64,000 nt of DNA, taken from assembly GCA_905250025.1 (NCBI GenBank), contig CAJNOJ010000106.1, positions 1 through 64,000 on the forward strand, read 5' to 3'. The stretch's first letter is position 1. Each line of letters starts with the position of its first letter. The notes under the pieces are model-generated. The model did no database searches. It saw only the letters and a list, made by a program, of their open reading frames with translations, and had not been told where the DNA came from. Shown piece by piece: positions 44,704 through 58,400 of the stretch. The DNA is from Adineta ricciae (lineage: Eukaryota > Rotifera > Eurotatoria > Adinetida > Adinetidae). The translations under genes and the position numbers were made by a program.

Positions 44704-45985
44704 AATATCTGAAACAAAAAAGTAACAATCTATGTTACTCTACAGCCATATAGATAGGCGAGTGAAAATTAGATGTTAGAAATCTTGATTGCATCGATTC
44801 TCTTCTATTGTTGGATGAGATAGGATACGATAATGTGCTGTCATCAAAAGGATATATGATTAAGTCGAACGTCTTACGCAACGTTCAGAAAAGTAAGAAG
44901 TCTACAGTTCATCATGAAAGAAAATAAATATCACTGATAATAGATTCAACGGTTCAATAAACTCTGCATTGTCATGATTCGTTTCCAACTAAACAAAATT
45001 CACTGTCGAAAAAAAGAATGAAAAAAATTCTCCTGAAACTAAGGAAGGGCACTTGAACTGACTTGTACTGACGATAAAGAATATTAGAGAACATGAAAGA
45101 AGTGCAATAAATGATAACAGTCTCCTTAACACACGATTGTCATTGTTTCATATCTGTCTTTGTCCTATAAAATGTTTTACAAACAAGGTACGATTATTAA
45201 ACATGAAGATTTGATCGTTGGTATCTATGTCAAAGTAAGATGTCAACATAAAACAATGCGAAAAGGAAAAAAGAGCAAATCATATGTCGACTTAACGTCA
45301 ACAAACACATTCTAACGTAAAATGTTCGATTTTTCGTAGGAAGCTTACATAGTCAAATGAGATGATACGATTAGGAAAAGAGACACAACAGGTTCGATTC
45401 AATGTCAAAACGAAAGTATGTTTTTTCTCTTTCATACGAGTGACAATGACCGTCTCGTTCTCTATTTTTACTAATAAAGTATGTGTGAAGGACTAATGAT
45501 AACATATAATTATTCGAATGACTATTAGCGACAACAGGTCAAGTGATTTCATCCTTCGGAAAAAAATTCTTCGATCTTTTCTCCAATAAAATTTGTAAAA
45601 TATGATTTAAAATTTATTTGTATGAGAATTTAGAAAGAATTTATCAAAACTAAACACTAGCGCCCTCTATCTGAGAACCTTGACATTCGGATTGTACATG
45701 AAAGTAGACCAACGCTAACGGAAGAAGGAAAAGAAGACTGGCACGAGATAAATACATGTATTCTTTTTTTTGTTTTAGCTTTGATGATCAGTATCAGAAT
45801 ATGTCTTCGTGAGAAAATCTTAGACGCGTCATGAGTACATTCTTTTCATTGACGTTTTTTTCTGCATGACATTTTTCTGTTGACTCATGTGATCATTTAA
45901 CGATTGATATACTCTAGAAAATCTTCTAATCAAATTTATTTCCTAATCGTTTTGGTTACGTGCTAATTTGAACGGCTCATCAATT
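44704..45985. other. Intergenic between divergent genes
   Basis: Carries the upstream regions of the semaphorin (minus) and the RING ligase (plus). No gene, RNA or repeat was recognised. Confidence 0.45.
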
Positions 45986-47935
45986 ATGATGACCGTTCTA
46001 TCGATGATTATTTGGTGTCTCCTTTTATCTCTTATTCCACGTGCTTCCTCAGATGTTTATGTGGTAAGGATGAAGCAAAAAAATTAACATTTAAAGTGTA
46101 AAATATGATTCGCTTTCACAGTATACTGAAGGAAATAGACTCATAGAAGAATATGATGATCAAGCAGCTAATTTCGGTCCGGCACTTACAGCTGACGGAA
46201 TAAAGGTAAGTCATTTCTTTGCTTCAATATTTTGACCTTATGTAGTTTTTTCATAGGGCTATGTAATATTAACTAATCCAAAAAATGCTTGCACTAAGGT
46301 AGCAGCGGCACCTAATATAACGCTTGCTGGTTACCGGTGGATTGCATTAATTCCTCGAACGAATTCAGTTGATGTGTGCGATTTCGATCTTAAAGTAAGA
46401 TTTCTATTTGTGAAAGATTCTTTCGAGATATCTATGAACCTATTCGTAGGTCTTAAATGCTCAAAATGCAAATTTTAGTGCAGTTATTATTTACAATTAC
46501 GATGATTCACTTATATCGATGGGTGCACATGGACGCAGTGAGTTGAATAAAAGCAAACAATTTTCTCTACATTGATTTCTCAATTTTGCTTTATTAGATA
46601 TTCAAATTCCATCAACATTAATAACCCATTCCGATGGAGTATCAATTATTACGAATTACTTGTACAATCAAACAGCATCGAAGTCATCTTCTCAGTAAGT
46701 AAACATGCCGTTTATTTCGAAAATTCCATTAAATTGTGTGTCATTCTTCTCTTAAAAACAATAGATTTTATATCAGATTGACCGGTGAACAGTTATTCAA
46801 TTTTCGTCCTTATTTAATACCATTCCTTTGTATTATTGGTATATCACTTCTTGGTTTCATCAGTTTTATGGTAATAACAAAAAAACATATCTTATGGAGA
46901 TGATTGTCGCCTATGATTTGTTATAGATGGTGAAATGCTATTTGCAACATCGTCACACTCGTCGTCATCGCCTACCGCGATCAGCTTTGAAACAGTTGAA
47001 AGTTAAAAAATTTGTCAAAGGTGACCGATGGGAAGTTTGCGCTATTTGTCTTGATGATTATGAAGATGGTGCAAAATTACGCATATTACCTTGTGATCAC
47101 GGTTCGTGTTCTCACAGTGTGACCAGTCTTTTTTTATTATTTCGTTTTTTACTTTTCTCTTCTAGCTTATCACATGAAATGTATCGATCCTTGGCTATTG
47201 AATAATCGACGTCAATGTCCTGTATGTAAACGTTATGTATTTCCAAATCATGACAATTCAGATGAAGAAAGTAACGAGCATACTACAACAGAACGGACAC
47301 CATTGATACAGCCCTCGAATGATGATTCAATACCTGAACCTTCTCTGACTGGTCAAACAGGTAGATCTGAAACATTCACAGCGAGTCAACAATTAATAGA
47401 TTTATTTATAGAACGTCGAAGAACTGGATTATTCCGTTCTGGTGCTTCTAATAACAATGGTCGTAATGATGCTTTTGATTCCGAGGGAAATGATGATGTC
47501 GAAGATATTTCTGTACTGCCAAGACAGTCAACAGCCAATCGAATAACTACAACCGATCTTGTATTCGATCAATCGGAATCAAATTTTCAACGTCATTCGC
47601 ATCCGCAACTGCCACGCATTGTTCTACGTCAATCAAGCACTGACGAACGAAATAATAATAATAATACAAACACAACATTAACATCCTATGGAAGTTTTCA
47701 TGAATCTCCATCAGGATCGTTTACTACGCCGCGTGCTGCAAATTTCTTCGTAGGTTCTCTAGGTGGTACTACTGATAATACCAATGTATCAGCGCGTTCA
47801 GTTATCGAAGATGTCAGTGATGTTGAACCAGACGAAGATGACGAACGAATGCATTCAGTGTTGACTGATGTTGAAATAAACCAAGCATATGTTCCCGATG
47901 AAGAAAAGACGGATGTACTTCGAACAAATGTATAA
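45986..47935 (+). CDS. PA-TM-RING E3 ubiquitin ligase (RNF13/RNF167 type)
   Basis: These ligases sit in endosomal/lysosomal membranes and ubiquitinate proteins there. The start at 45986 gives a signal peptide, MMTVLSMIIWCLLLSLIPRA. A protease-associated domain follows (LTADGIKGYVILTNPKNACT, YRWIALIPRTNSVDVCDFDL, AVIIYNYDD). A membrane helix (YLIPFLCIIGISLLGFISFM, near 46840) is followed by the conserved RRHRLPRSALKQLKVKKFVK. The RING-H2 is CAICLDDYEDGAKLRILPCD-H, then H..C in AYHMKCIDPWLL, then CPVCK, split by one intron near 47104-47165; all zinc ligands are present. A long Ser/Asn-rich acidic tail (253-residue final exon) ends at 47935. The choice between RNF13 and RNF167 cannot be made. 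Confidence 0.9.
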
Positions 47936-50900
47936 AGTTGTCTTTTATGTTCACTTTTCTTGGCTTGTCTTTCGAAGTATTCAACAGTGTATACCTTAAC
48001 TTTCTTCGCTCTTCTCCTCTCTCTTGAATTCCTTCAATCGAGTCAATCGACGTCTCAATTCTATGTTCAAACAACAAAACACATGATGAACTGCGATGTT
48101 AATAATGAAGCGGCGTTTCATTGCCAACAATGTTCTATTTCTTTTCTGTACTTCTTTTTTTGTAATTTTCTGTGTGATTATATGCTAATGAGACCAAATT
48201 CAAGTGAAAAGTTATTCATGAATGATGTATAGTCAATCAGTTTACTCGCTTTAGAAGTATGGAGCTGGCTATCAGCTATCTACTGAAACTAATCATAAAC
48301 AGATATCAAGGTAAAAGGGATACAGTAAGACATTATCGAAAATCCTACCATTTCAAATGAAACATGGCAAAATCAATAATTCTAAGTGTATTTTACTGAA
48401 TATACAATAAAATGCAAAGATAATGAATGAAACAAAGGTCATTTTTGTTATTTCCTTATTACGGGAATAGTCAACAGCAAGTATCATTAGACCACATATA
48501 TCAATGTATTGTTTGCATCGTCGGCGTACCACTCTCTGTTTTCGTGGTTTGCTCGCTCGTCCGCCTGTCACGATCTATAAAACGACAGAAAGTCGTTTGC
48601 TTTGAACAAATTTTTCTTTGTACGTTGTCACTGTTCGATGTGCCTTCCTTGAGTGTTCGAAAGAATTAGGGAGTCACACGAACAATGCAAATGCGCATAA
48701 GAAACAATATCGTTAGTTATTTTGAACATCGAACAGCAGTATATTTTTTTGGACATCAAAAACACCGATCTGATTGTGCTTCGCTTCTGTTCCTATTTAT
48801 GATTGAAAGCAAGTAATATCAACGGTCTGAGATTCATCGGAAAGTTCGTATGGGTGTTAAACCATTTGATATCTAATGAGCAGAAGATCCAAAATTTGTC
48901 GTACGAGGTCATATCAGCTGAAATAGAAAAATTATAGCTCATTAGAAATTATAATGTAGTTAGCACCAGTAGTAGCTCTCTTAGTGTCTGGTACTGTTGT
49001 AGGCAGAAATATTCATTTCTGGCCGTTATTTCTTCTGTTAGGACGGTTTGCAGACCTTGTTAGAGGCTTCTATAATAAAGTGAGCGAATATAGGACATCA
49101 ATGTGAATATACTGAATATGAGAAAATATCTTCAAATTATTTCGCTCCTTTATGGAGGAATGTGCGCTATTCTACTGTGTATAGACGTGGAAATTCCCTG
49201 TGACTGTTCCTAATTAGAAAAGTTTTCCGGTTCGGATGCAGTTCATATTTGAACTATCCGTCTTGCTCTTTCCGAAGAGTCTCTTTTTCATTAGTTATGG
49301 TTACGTTTTTGCGTCTTTGAAAATATGCCCTATTTTTTGCATGTTGTATTCATTCTGAACATGTCACTGATGGATCATTTTTCCATAAAAAAGAAAACAA
49401 AAATCCATATCTTAAAGACTATTACTTGTATGATACAAGAAGTATTCAACGATTCTTCTCTCTCTCACTCTTCTACTTGATCGTAAACATGACGCATTGC
49501 ATTAATATTTGTATGTTTTGTTGAGTCGATGGGAAATGGAACCTTGTCACTATTAGTGTGTCGCTTTTCCATGCCGGAAAATCAGCAAAGTTGTCAGACA
49601 TTTATTTAAAGTATACGTGTCAATGATGTTTTATAAAGTCAAGAGCGACAAGTTGTAGACATGTAAATCAATAAGAGTTGTGTTTAGATGGCGTTATCGA
49701 TATTCAATATTAGAATTTATGAAAGAAATATTTTTAAAAATATTCTTTTTGCCCGTTCACTTCTTCCAATATATAGGAAACGAGATTTCGACTTTTGAAG
49801 TTAAAGATAAATGATGATTTCTACTAAGAATTGAATTTCATCTGATCGCGTCCTCTCATGTGAAAATTCCTTTTGTTTTCATTTTGTTAACAAATGACTA
49901 ATAGAAAAACAAAAGAAATAGTTGAATTCAGGCTGTAAAAATTTTATACGAAAAGACGAACATCATCGATATGATTGTATCGAAGGGCAAATTCGTTTCT
50001 TACAACAACGAATCGTGTCAGTCGAACAGAAATATTCGGCTATTTATGAAAATCAAAGGAAAAAATTGGATATTTTCTATGAAAACTATACGATTGTCGA
50101 ACAGAGTTGCAAACTGATGATTAAGTTGGGAGTTTTTTGCATCATTGGTAATTGACATTGAAACTCTACTTTTGAAAAAAAAATGGAGAATCAACTATAA
50201 ATTGATCTCCTCATATATCCAAGAAAATATTTTCCCGTCTGTTTAAGAACGTATTCCTAAGAATACATATCTTTCATTTTTCACGATAATGTTGTATTTA
50301 TGAAAGAGTTCCATTTGCTAACAAAAAAAATGTTTGCATAGTGTAACGTATTCTCATACATACAATAATAAGTGCCAAAATTGAATGATTAGAAACCGGT
50401 AAGTATTATTCGCGTAATTGGAAAGTTTTTCAGTGAAAACAATTTGCTATCTCTAACAATCGAAGAATCCATTTGATAATCAGAATCAGATATACAACTC
50501 AGACGTAACAATGACGGTTTTCATTTACAAACCAAATTTATTAACAGATAATACTTGACCAAGAAGTTTTATTCCATGGATCAGTTTCTCTTTCAATAAC
50601 AATATAACTCCATGAACTTCACCGGTATCATAAATAAAGCTAAAAGACGTTTTCGTTTAGTTGGAAGTTAAATGAAATTGTGCTACTTGACTTGGAACAA
50701 TAAGATAAAGTTGTTAGCTCTTGATTCACAGCTACAATTATATCGTTAACTTCGCCCTTAAGAATTTGGTATACGGAGAAAATATTGATGGGAGATAAAC
50801 ATAGACGCAATATTCATTTGTCTTATTGTTCTACGATATCTATACGCTGTCGTTCTCTACGACTGTTATTCGTGAATAATATGTAAAACTTCCGAAATAT

Positions 50901-51144
50901 CACTTTGGCAGAGTTTTTGACAATGTACTACACTGATTTGAAAAAGAGCAAATGATCAGAACTGAACATCTTTCGCTGGAAGGATCATATTTTACTTTTG
51001 TGAAAAGTGTCTACTCGAGTACATTGTAAGCTGTCACTCGATATGAAAGCGCCTTCTGAAAAAGCGCATGGATCTTCCTAGATTCATCCGGATATAAATT
51101 CGTAGAAAATAAGTACAAGACGAATAACAAAAGTGAAAAAAAAA
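47936..51144. other. Large intergenic gap with possible orphan frame
   Basis: About 3.2 kb without a recognised gene. A plus-strand frame at 49922-50155 (QIRFLQQRIVSVEQKYSAIY) has coiled-coil character but no ATG or convincing splice partner. Otherwise only AT-rich sequence was seen. Confidence 0.4.
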
Positions 51145-53571
51145 TCAGTAATATACATCCAGCATAGCATTACTATTGGTATTTACATTGTTAGATTGAA
51201 ATATGTGGTCTCGTGATGGGCCCGACAATGGCCGTGCAGGTTGTTGATAATTATTTAATAAATTTCCATTCGATGCACGCAGTATAAATTCATTTGTATC
51301 AAAATATTTGAATGGGGGCGTTTGTTGCTTACTAATATATGTAGATGGTGTTGGTTGTTCGAAACGTTTTGGTGGACTTTCGTGTTGGTAGTATGTCACA
51401 GATGATTTGGTATTTGGATGAGCTGCATAGAGAGGATGCTGTAATGGTATCGGAGCCACTCTTCGTTCCGTTGGTGGGCTCAACATACCATAGAATGGTG
51501 GTTGCAACGTCGGACTATGATTTGTTAATAGATTAGGCTGTGAACCGACTGTCGTAGGTGATGTCGATGTCCATAACGGGTTCGTGGGAATAGGTGCACC
51601 ACTCCCACTGGCTAGACGACTTTCGTAACGTGGACTAAGGTGTATTCTATGCGGTGGTTGAATATGCAAGTTGGTCTCGGAACGAGCTCGAATTTCATTT
51701 GGTTTTTGAAGTTGTTGCTGTTGCTGTTGATGATGATGATGATGATGATGATGGAGACGAGTATTATTATAGTAAGCATTTAAATCGTTTTGTAACTCGT
51801 AATTGTTGCTCCGTGCGAAAAGCTTTCTGCAAGAATGAATAGGGCAAAATAGAATAACGTTGAAAAAAAGAAAAGCACGAACTTAGTAATGGCTGTAATA
51901 GGCGGTGGTCGAAAGCGAAACACTGCTGACTTATCTGGTTGCTCGATTTCGAGAGGTTCGATGTTGCCATCATTATCCGTCATTATTGAATCTGTTTCAT
52001 CTTTGAGAAAATCGAATGCTAAGCTCACGGTTTCGACCTATGGAAAGAATAAGGAATAGGTTTCGCGTAAATTAAGATCGTAGATTGTATACCGGATCAA
52101 GAGATATGTCACTTCTCTGAGAAGAAAAACGTATTCTTTCAGGATTTTCAAAGCCATTACTGCTATTATCGGATATTTTTATTCCATCTCGACTTGACTT
52201 ATTGTTAGACGAGTCGTGATTCGTAAACGTCGGCCGTTGTCGTGGTCGCTGATTATCTTGATCAATTGATGTATAACCAACAATCGATGGCTAAAGCATG
52301 AAGAGAAGAACAAGAATTAGTTTGTTCATTTTCAAAACTCTGTCAGTGTTCAAGATTCCTAAGTCACCTTTGCTCGAAAACATAGTCCACAATTAGCTCG
52401 CAGCTTTGCCGTTAAATTAGCAGTGAAACTGGACGACATTAATTTGTCATGTTTGAGACGAATCATCGTGTCAGTTGAAAGAAGGAATGAATGAATGTGG
52501 CAATGGTCATCATTCAGTTCTCCTCATTTAGATGGAATAAAGCATAGAACAAATGTTGGTGGTTACCTCAGATGGATAAACACAGAAAAAGTGATCGCTC
52601 ATTTAAATTGACTTCCTTTCATTTCTTTCTCTTTGTCTGTATGATCGGCAACAAGTCTTTTGCTTGAATAATACCCTTTGTTCAACACATCTAATGAGCT
52701 ATTGATCGATCACAGGAAGTCAAAAAGTGAACAACAAGCGTAGACGTACTGAACAGTCATCAAACAAAAAATCTCTCATTTACCTCGGTACTTTTCCATG
52801 CTTGAGCACGTTGAATATTTCCACGATGAGCATGAACTGTATCATAATCTTTCGGGGGGAATAGGAGAGGTTCTTGAGAATCGATTTTCTTCTGTAGTTC
52901 TTGTGTTATTGATTTAACAGGATCGATCCTGTCTGGCCGACTACTGCTACTTCCCGATGACGATGAAAGGCCAGTATTAGTTCGATTAGATTCTAGAGTT
53001 GTTGTCTTAGGTGACTGTGATGGTATTTTCGAAGAATTATTTCGATCTGTGGTCAGTAGACTCTGTTGAAGTAATTCTCGTTCAAGTCGGAGAACTTGTG
53101 ATCGATGATCATCGAGGAAAATGAACGCACGGAAACGAATTAACAGTTTTTGAGCCGCACGCGATGAATCACACCGGTACGCGTGTACAAACGCAGGATA
53201 ATGACGACCTGTCAATGGTGATATGTAGACAATACCTAATAGGAACGAGAAAACCAATCAACGTTTCTATTCATCTATTCTATCGTCAATAACATACCAA
53301 CTGTATCATGCGAAGATTTACTAATAGTTGAACCAGCGATCATTGATGCCGGTACGAAAGTGGAATAGTTTTGTTCATCTTCATAAACAATTTTGATACC
53401 ATCCCGAGATACTGATAATTTCGTTTTCACAAATTCACGTTTCGATTTCGATTGTCGAACTAAATTAATCGCTTCGCGTATGGATGGCTCATTGAGAAGC
53501 AAAGCTGCGGCTGTACAACCACAGTAATCGACATGAAATGTTTTAGGTTTCGGAAATTTATGCAAAGCCAT
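51145..53571 (-). CDS. PTB/PID-like domain protein with alternative first exon
   Basis: The start at 53571 reads MALHKFPKPKTFHVDYCGCT. The N-terminal region (LNEPSIREAINLVRQ, FVKTKLSVSRDGIKIVYEDE, FVPASMIAGSTISKSSHD, then IVYISPLTGRHYPAFVHAYR and AAQKLLIRFRAF) has the strand order and the terminal helix of a PTB/PID phosphotyrosine-binding-type fold. A Ser/Thr-rich linker reaches QRAQAWKSTE at about 52785. An exon at 52438-52370 begins with its own ATG (MSSSFTANLTAKLRANCGLC) and ends in the same phase. Both exons can splice to PSIVGYTSIDQ (52293), so they look like alternative first exons. The remainder is low complexity, with a poly-His/poly-Gln run near 51730 and a Pro-rich tail ending MLDVYY at 51145. 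Probably a signalling adaptor; the family member was not identified. Confidence 0.6.
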
Positions 53572-55481
53572 TGCACAGAACTAAATATACGCACATATGT
53601 ATGTAGTACTCTGATACAAATGAGAATGAAAGTGACTGTTCATATACAGTCAAAGTTTGTCAATAAAACAAAGGAAAGAACAATATAATAAAAAAGAAGA
53701 AGCTAATGAACAAGTTGTATTCGAAAAGATTGGACCTTGAGACAATAGCCATGTCGACAATTCTGTGTTGACTTTAGAGAACGTGACTGTTACCTTATTT
53801 ACGATAAAGAGAGGAGAAAGGGCAAATCTGACCTATTAATTGAGACAAATCAATACATCTATCTATCGCCTTGAACAATTCCGTTTTCTATCCTTTTCTT
53901 TCGTTCTCACATATCTCCTTTCATTCATTTTAAGATGTCAGTCAGTTGACTTTACCTACTTTCGCTAATTAATTAATGACGATATAAACCATCTTGCTAC
54001 CAAAACATCCAAACAACTGTTACTCATCCTCTCAAATCTCACTACAATTACGATACAGTATTGAATTTCAAAAAAAGGCGAAATCGACCGACAAATAATC
54101 ACATTTTAATAAATGACGATCATATATATATATATACACACCTATGGATGACGAAAACGACAACAACATCGACGAAAAAAAAATGAATAGTTAATAAGAG
54201 TATGTGAATAGAATCTTATTCTCTATAGTTCGTAATTTCATTCTGTAATTACTAATCAGACACTTGAGAAGAAAGAGAAAGGCGGTATGAAATGAATTCG
54301 CCTACAATTTCTCTCTCTTTTCATCGTCTTCCAAGTGCACACATGTGGGTGTTTGAGATTAAAAAAACAACACGATATTTTATTTCTGCTTCATTTATCA
54401 TCAACTCGAACTTCGACGATTTGTTCTCGTTTAACAAAAAAACACGATGCCATTCAATTACACACATAAAATGTCAACTGACTAAATATATATATATAAA
54501 TTACGAGTAATACAATTTTTAAGGTCACTCGAAAGAAAAAAATTACAATATACATACTTTATATAAACACTATTTTATGTTTAGATCTTTGTCAATCGTA
54601 TCATATATGCAAAGCAAAAAAAAAGAGTGTTGAGTTGGTAAATAGATAATAAAAACTTGATGAAAAAAGAAGAGAAAGAAGGATGTATATTGTTCAAATA
54701 TCATTACGTCAAACAATGTTTGTTTTTTACATATAAATGTTCTCATTTCAATTACATTTTCGAATATTCATTGCTTTCATTTGACATAAAATTCGATTAA
54801 ATTTTCGAACTAATAACAACACAAAGAATCAATACACTTCTTCCACCTCATTTCTACGCTATTTTATTTATCTTGACAGTGAACTTTGCTGATCTACGTC
54901 ATGTATGTCCGTAATTTACCGTTCATTAGCTGGTTTTTTTTATAGATGTACTTTGCTCGATTCGTTAATAACTTTATGATAGTACTTACCGTAGAGTTTA
55001 TAGGATGACAAGGACAACAGGATGGCCAATGTGTTATCGACTAGATGATATCGTACTTTTGGTTGCTATTCATTTCGCATTTTTATCTTTCAGTTGTCAA
55101 CACATTCTTGAATCTTTACGTAAATGATTATCAGTTTGTTTTGTATTCTTTTCTCGCTTTTTGAAATACAATTTTCATTGATTTTAAGAGAATGTAATTT
55201 TATTTTATGTCATTATATCAATATTAATAAACATATATATATATATGTATATACGTGAAAAGAAAAGAGAATGAGAAATAATCCCAGAACTAAATTCTAA
55301 GTTTTTCTTTTGATAAAGGGATATCGTATTAGAAACCAAAGCTGAACTTAAGAGAGATATGTCTATATACAGAGAAGAAGTGTGAACAGCACGATGAATT
55401 AGAGTGTACAAAACAAAAGAAAATAAGATGAAAAAGAAAAACGAAATTGCACATGAAATCGAATTAACAAGTGGATAGAAT
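53572..55481. other. Intergenic, nothing recognised apart from simple repeats
   Basis: About 1.9 kb of AT-rich sequence between two minus-strand genes, with (TA)n tracts near 54123 and 54488. It likely includes the upstream region of the PTB-like gene and the 3' region of afadin. Confidence 0.45.
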
Positions 55482-58400
55482 TCATTCTTGTTGATCGGGT
55501 GGTTTGCGAAAGAATTTTAGCTTGTCTCGGAACGACATGGTTTCCGTTGACACTCCACTTGAATCATCATTATTCACATTTTCTTTATTAATACCATTCA
55601 TATGACCATTTTGTTGTTGAAAACGTTTCGAACGGAAACGTGGATCTAAGTAAACTTCTTGTGAACCGATAACAGAAGGTGTATGATGATTGGTTGCATC
55701 ATCATTCGTGTATAAGTCATCTCGACGTGTTAATTCAGCAGTTATACGCTCAACAGCATGAAGTGATGAAACAGGTATTGCAACAATACTCGATGTTGGC
55801 GACGTTTCATGTGCTGGCGGCAGCGGTGGTGGAGGCAAAGGTGGACTGATTAATTGATGCTCACTAGAAATAAACGAATCAACAATGGAGGACTTTTCAG
55901 TTGTTTTGGAAAATGCTACTTTGATGCTCGTTGCATTAATGATTGTTTGATGTTGTTGGCAACTGCAAAGGAAATATCTCTGGCTGGTGGTGGAGGTGGG
56001 ATCGGTGGCGAAAATTGATAATCGATATTATCTTTTGAAATTGGAATATGACCAGATGATGACGAATGTTTCATTGAATCATTTGGTACAGGTGGTGAAT
56101 CGGGTATACGCTGTAAAATAGAACTTATTCGAAGAATTTGTTATAGTCTTTAGCATCTTACAATATGTTTGGATAATCGAGCTTGTTCTTTCTTCGCTTC
56201 AATTGATCGATCCTCTTCGGACATTCGACGTATTTGTAGATCACGTATATCGCGATCAGCACGATCCTTGAAGAACGGAAATGTTGATTAATATCCTTTT
56301 GTGAAAACATCTTTCGGTAGAATAACATACTCGATCTTTACGTAGACGAGCTTCGAGATCAGCTTCTCGTTTTGCTTGTAAACGATTGGCATGTGCGCGT
56401 TCAACTTGTCGATCGTGTTCGTACTGTTCCAAACGACGTTTCAATCTACACAGTAAAATACAATTCTATACGAGCCAAAGGACATTTTCTTCTTATTTAC
56501 TTTTCATCGAATTCGTTCATGTCATCATTTGCATCTGATGATGGTGATACCGTTGAAATCTTTAAAGAGAAATTATTGATACGCAAGTTTTGATGATTGT
56601 GTTACTTACAGGAATAATATTCATACGTTCTTCTTCAATTTCGGCTCCATTTGTTTGGAAAGTGAACTCTTCAACACGTCGATCAAATTCGTGTTCCAAT
56701 TTCAAATTACTAAAACAACAAAGTTTTAATTTGAAAAGAGTTTTAGTGTCAGGAAATATACTTTAATTCTTTTTCTTCGAAATCTGTGCGTTCAGGACGA
56801 CTTGATAGGTCGTTGATACGTTTTAAACGTAATTCACTGATATTATTCTGACGAGTATGTGCCAACTTAGGTGCTTCAGGTTGTGGTGTACGCGGTTTTC
56901 TAGATGAATAACAACAATTTGAATGGATTAGATGAACATCTTTGTAACCTACCGTATGGGTGGGGCTAATTGATCTGAAGATGAGGATAAGCTTGCTTTC
57001 GATAATCGATAGGCGATATCATTATCATTATTGGTCTGAAATGAAACGAGAAGGGTTTCGAATAAAGTTATTTGTAAATTTGACTTACTGTATTTGTATT
57101 TTTGATTAGTGCAAGAGCACTAATCATTGGTTTAGGTAAGGGTTTTGGTGCTATTGTCGGTCCAATAGCGGATTGTGTATGATTTATAGGTTTGGATTGA
57201 TGATTGCCATTGGTATAACCATTTTGAGGTGGTGGTGGTGGAATATCTTCACGAAAGATCAATGGTGGAGCAGTCGATAAATTTCGATCACCGAATGATT
57301 GTCGTTCACTAGCTGAACGAATGAAGTTAGTTGGTTGCAGATCTTCTTCATCTTCTTCAATCTCTTCATCTTCCTCATCGTTTGTATGTCCATTGTGATG
57401 ATAATATTCATTTCCATTCATATGATGATTATCATGATCGTAAGGTCGTTTAGGAATATCGAATGTTTGGTTTCGATTGTTGATGGATGTGTATTGAACT
57501 TGATTTGAATGGAATAGGTTCGGGTTCGATTGATGTTGTTGAGATGAGAGATAATTGTGTAATAAATCATTATTATTGCTTTCTTCAGCGAGTAGTTGTG
57601 CTGAACGTGCTGGCTGAATTAATCGATGAGGATTTTCATGTTGAACCAGACGTTGTTGTTGTTGTTGTTGTTGAGGATTTGAATTGGTAATCGGAACACT
57701 TTTAGCATTATAGACAAATTCATATGATGATGAAGTGGCAGGTAATTGCGAACGAGAGGCCGGTCGCGGTTGTGTTGCAATTGTTGGTGGCATTTGAGGA
57801 GGAAGTGGTTGATGGTGATGATGATGGTGCGGTGGATGAGCTAAGGTCGCAAAATGATTTTGATGGTGTTGAGATGGACCATTAGTATGAGTTAACAGTC
57901 GTTCATGGCTACCAGCAGACTTCAAAGGACCTGATGAAGATGATATTGGAAGATGTGGATGCGATAACAATGATGGATTTGATGTTGAAGGAAAATGAGC
58001 GAGTTGTTGTTGTTGTTGTTGTTGATGATGGATATGATGGTGATTTTCAGATGGTTTAGTAAGTAAAGCAGAAAGACCTTGACGATTAGCTGCATCTTTA
58101 AGAACTTGTAATGTAACCATTGGCCCACATTGTTTCAATGCTTCTGCGGCTCTAAATTAAACAAACAAATTCAGATGAAACATAATTAATCTTTCCCGTA
58201 GACTTGTCTACATACTGTTCTTGTGTAATATCAATAAGACTTATTTTATCTACACAAAGTATTTGATCACCAGCTTGCAGACGTCCATCATCTTCAGCTG
58301 CGCCGCCTGGCACAATGGCTTTAATATAAATGCCTTGAAATTGTTGCGATTCGCCCTGACAAAGAGAAACTACATTGAACACAGCGATCTTCTTGACTGG

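Noticed and set aside
45391..45400. ggttcgattc as a tRNA B box
   Set aside because: No A box or cloverleaf could be formed around it.
49922..50155. Coiled-coil-like plus-strand frame as a gene
   Set aside because: It lacks an ATG, clear splice sites and any recognisable family; kept only as a note in the intergenic entry.
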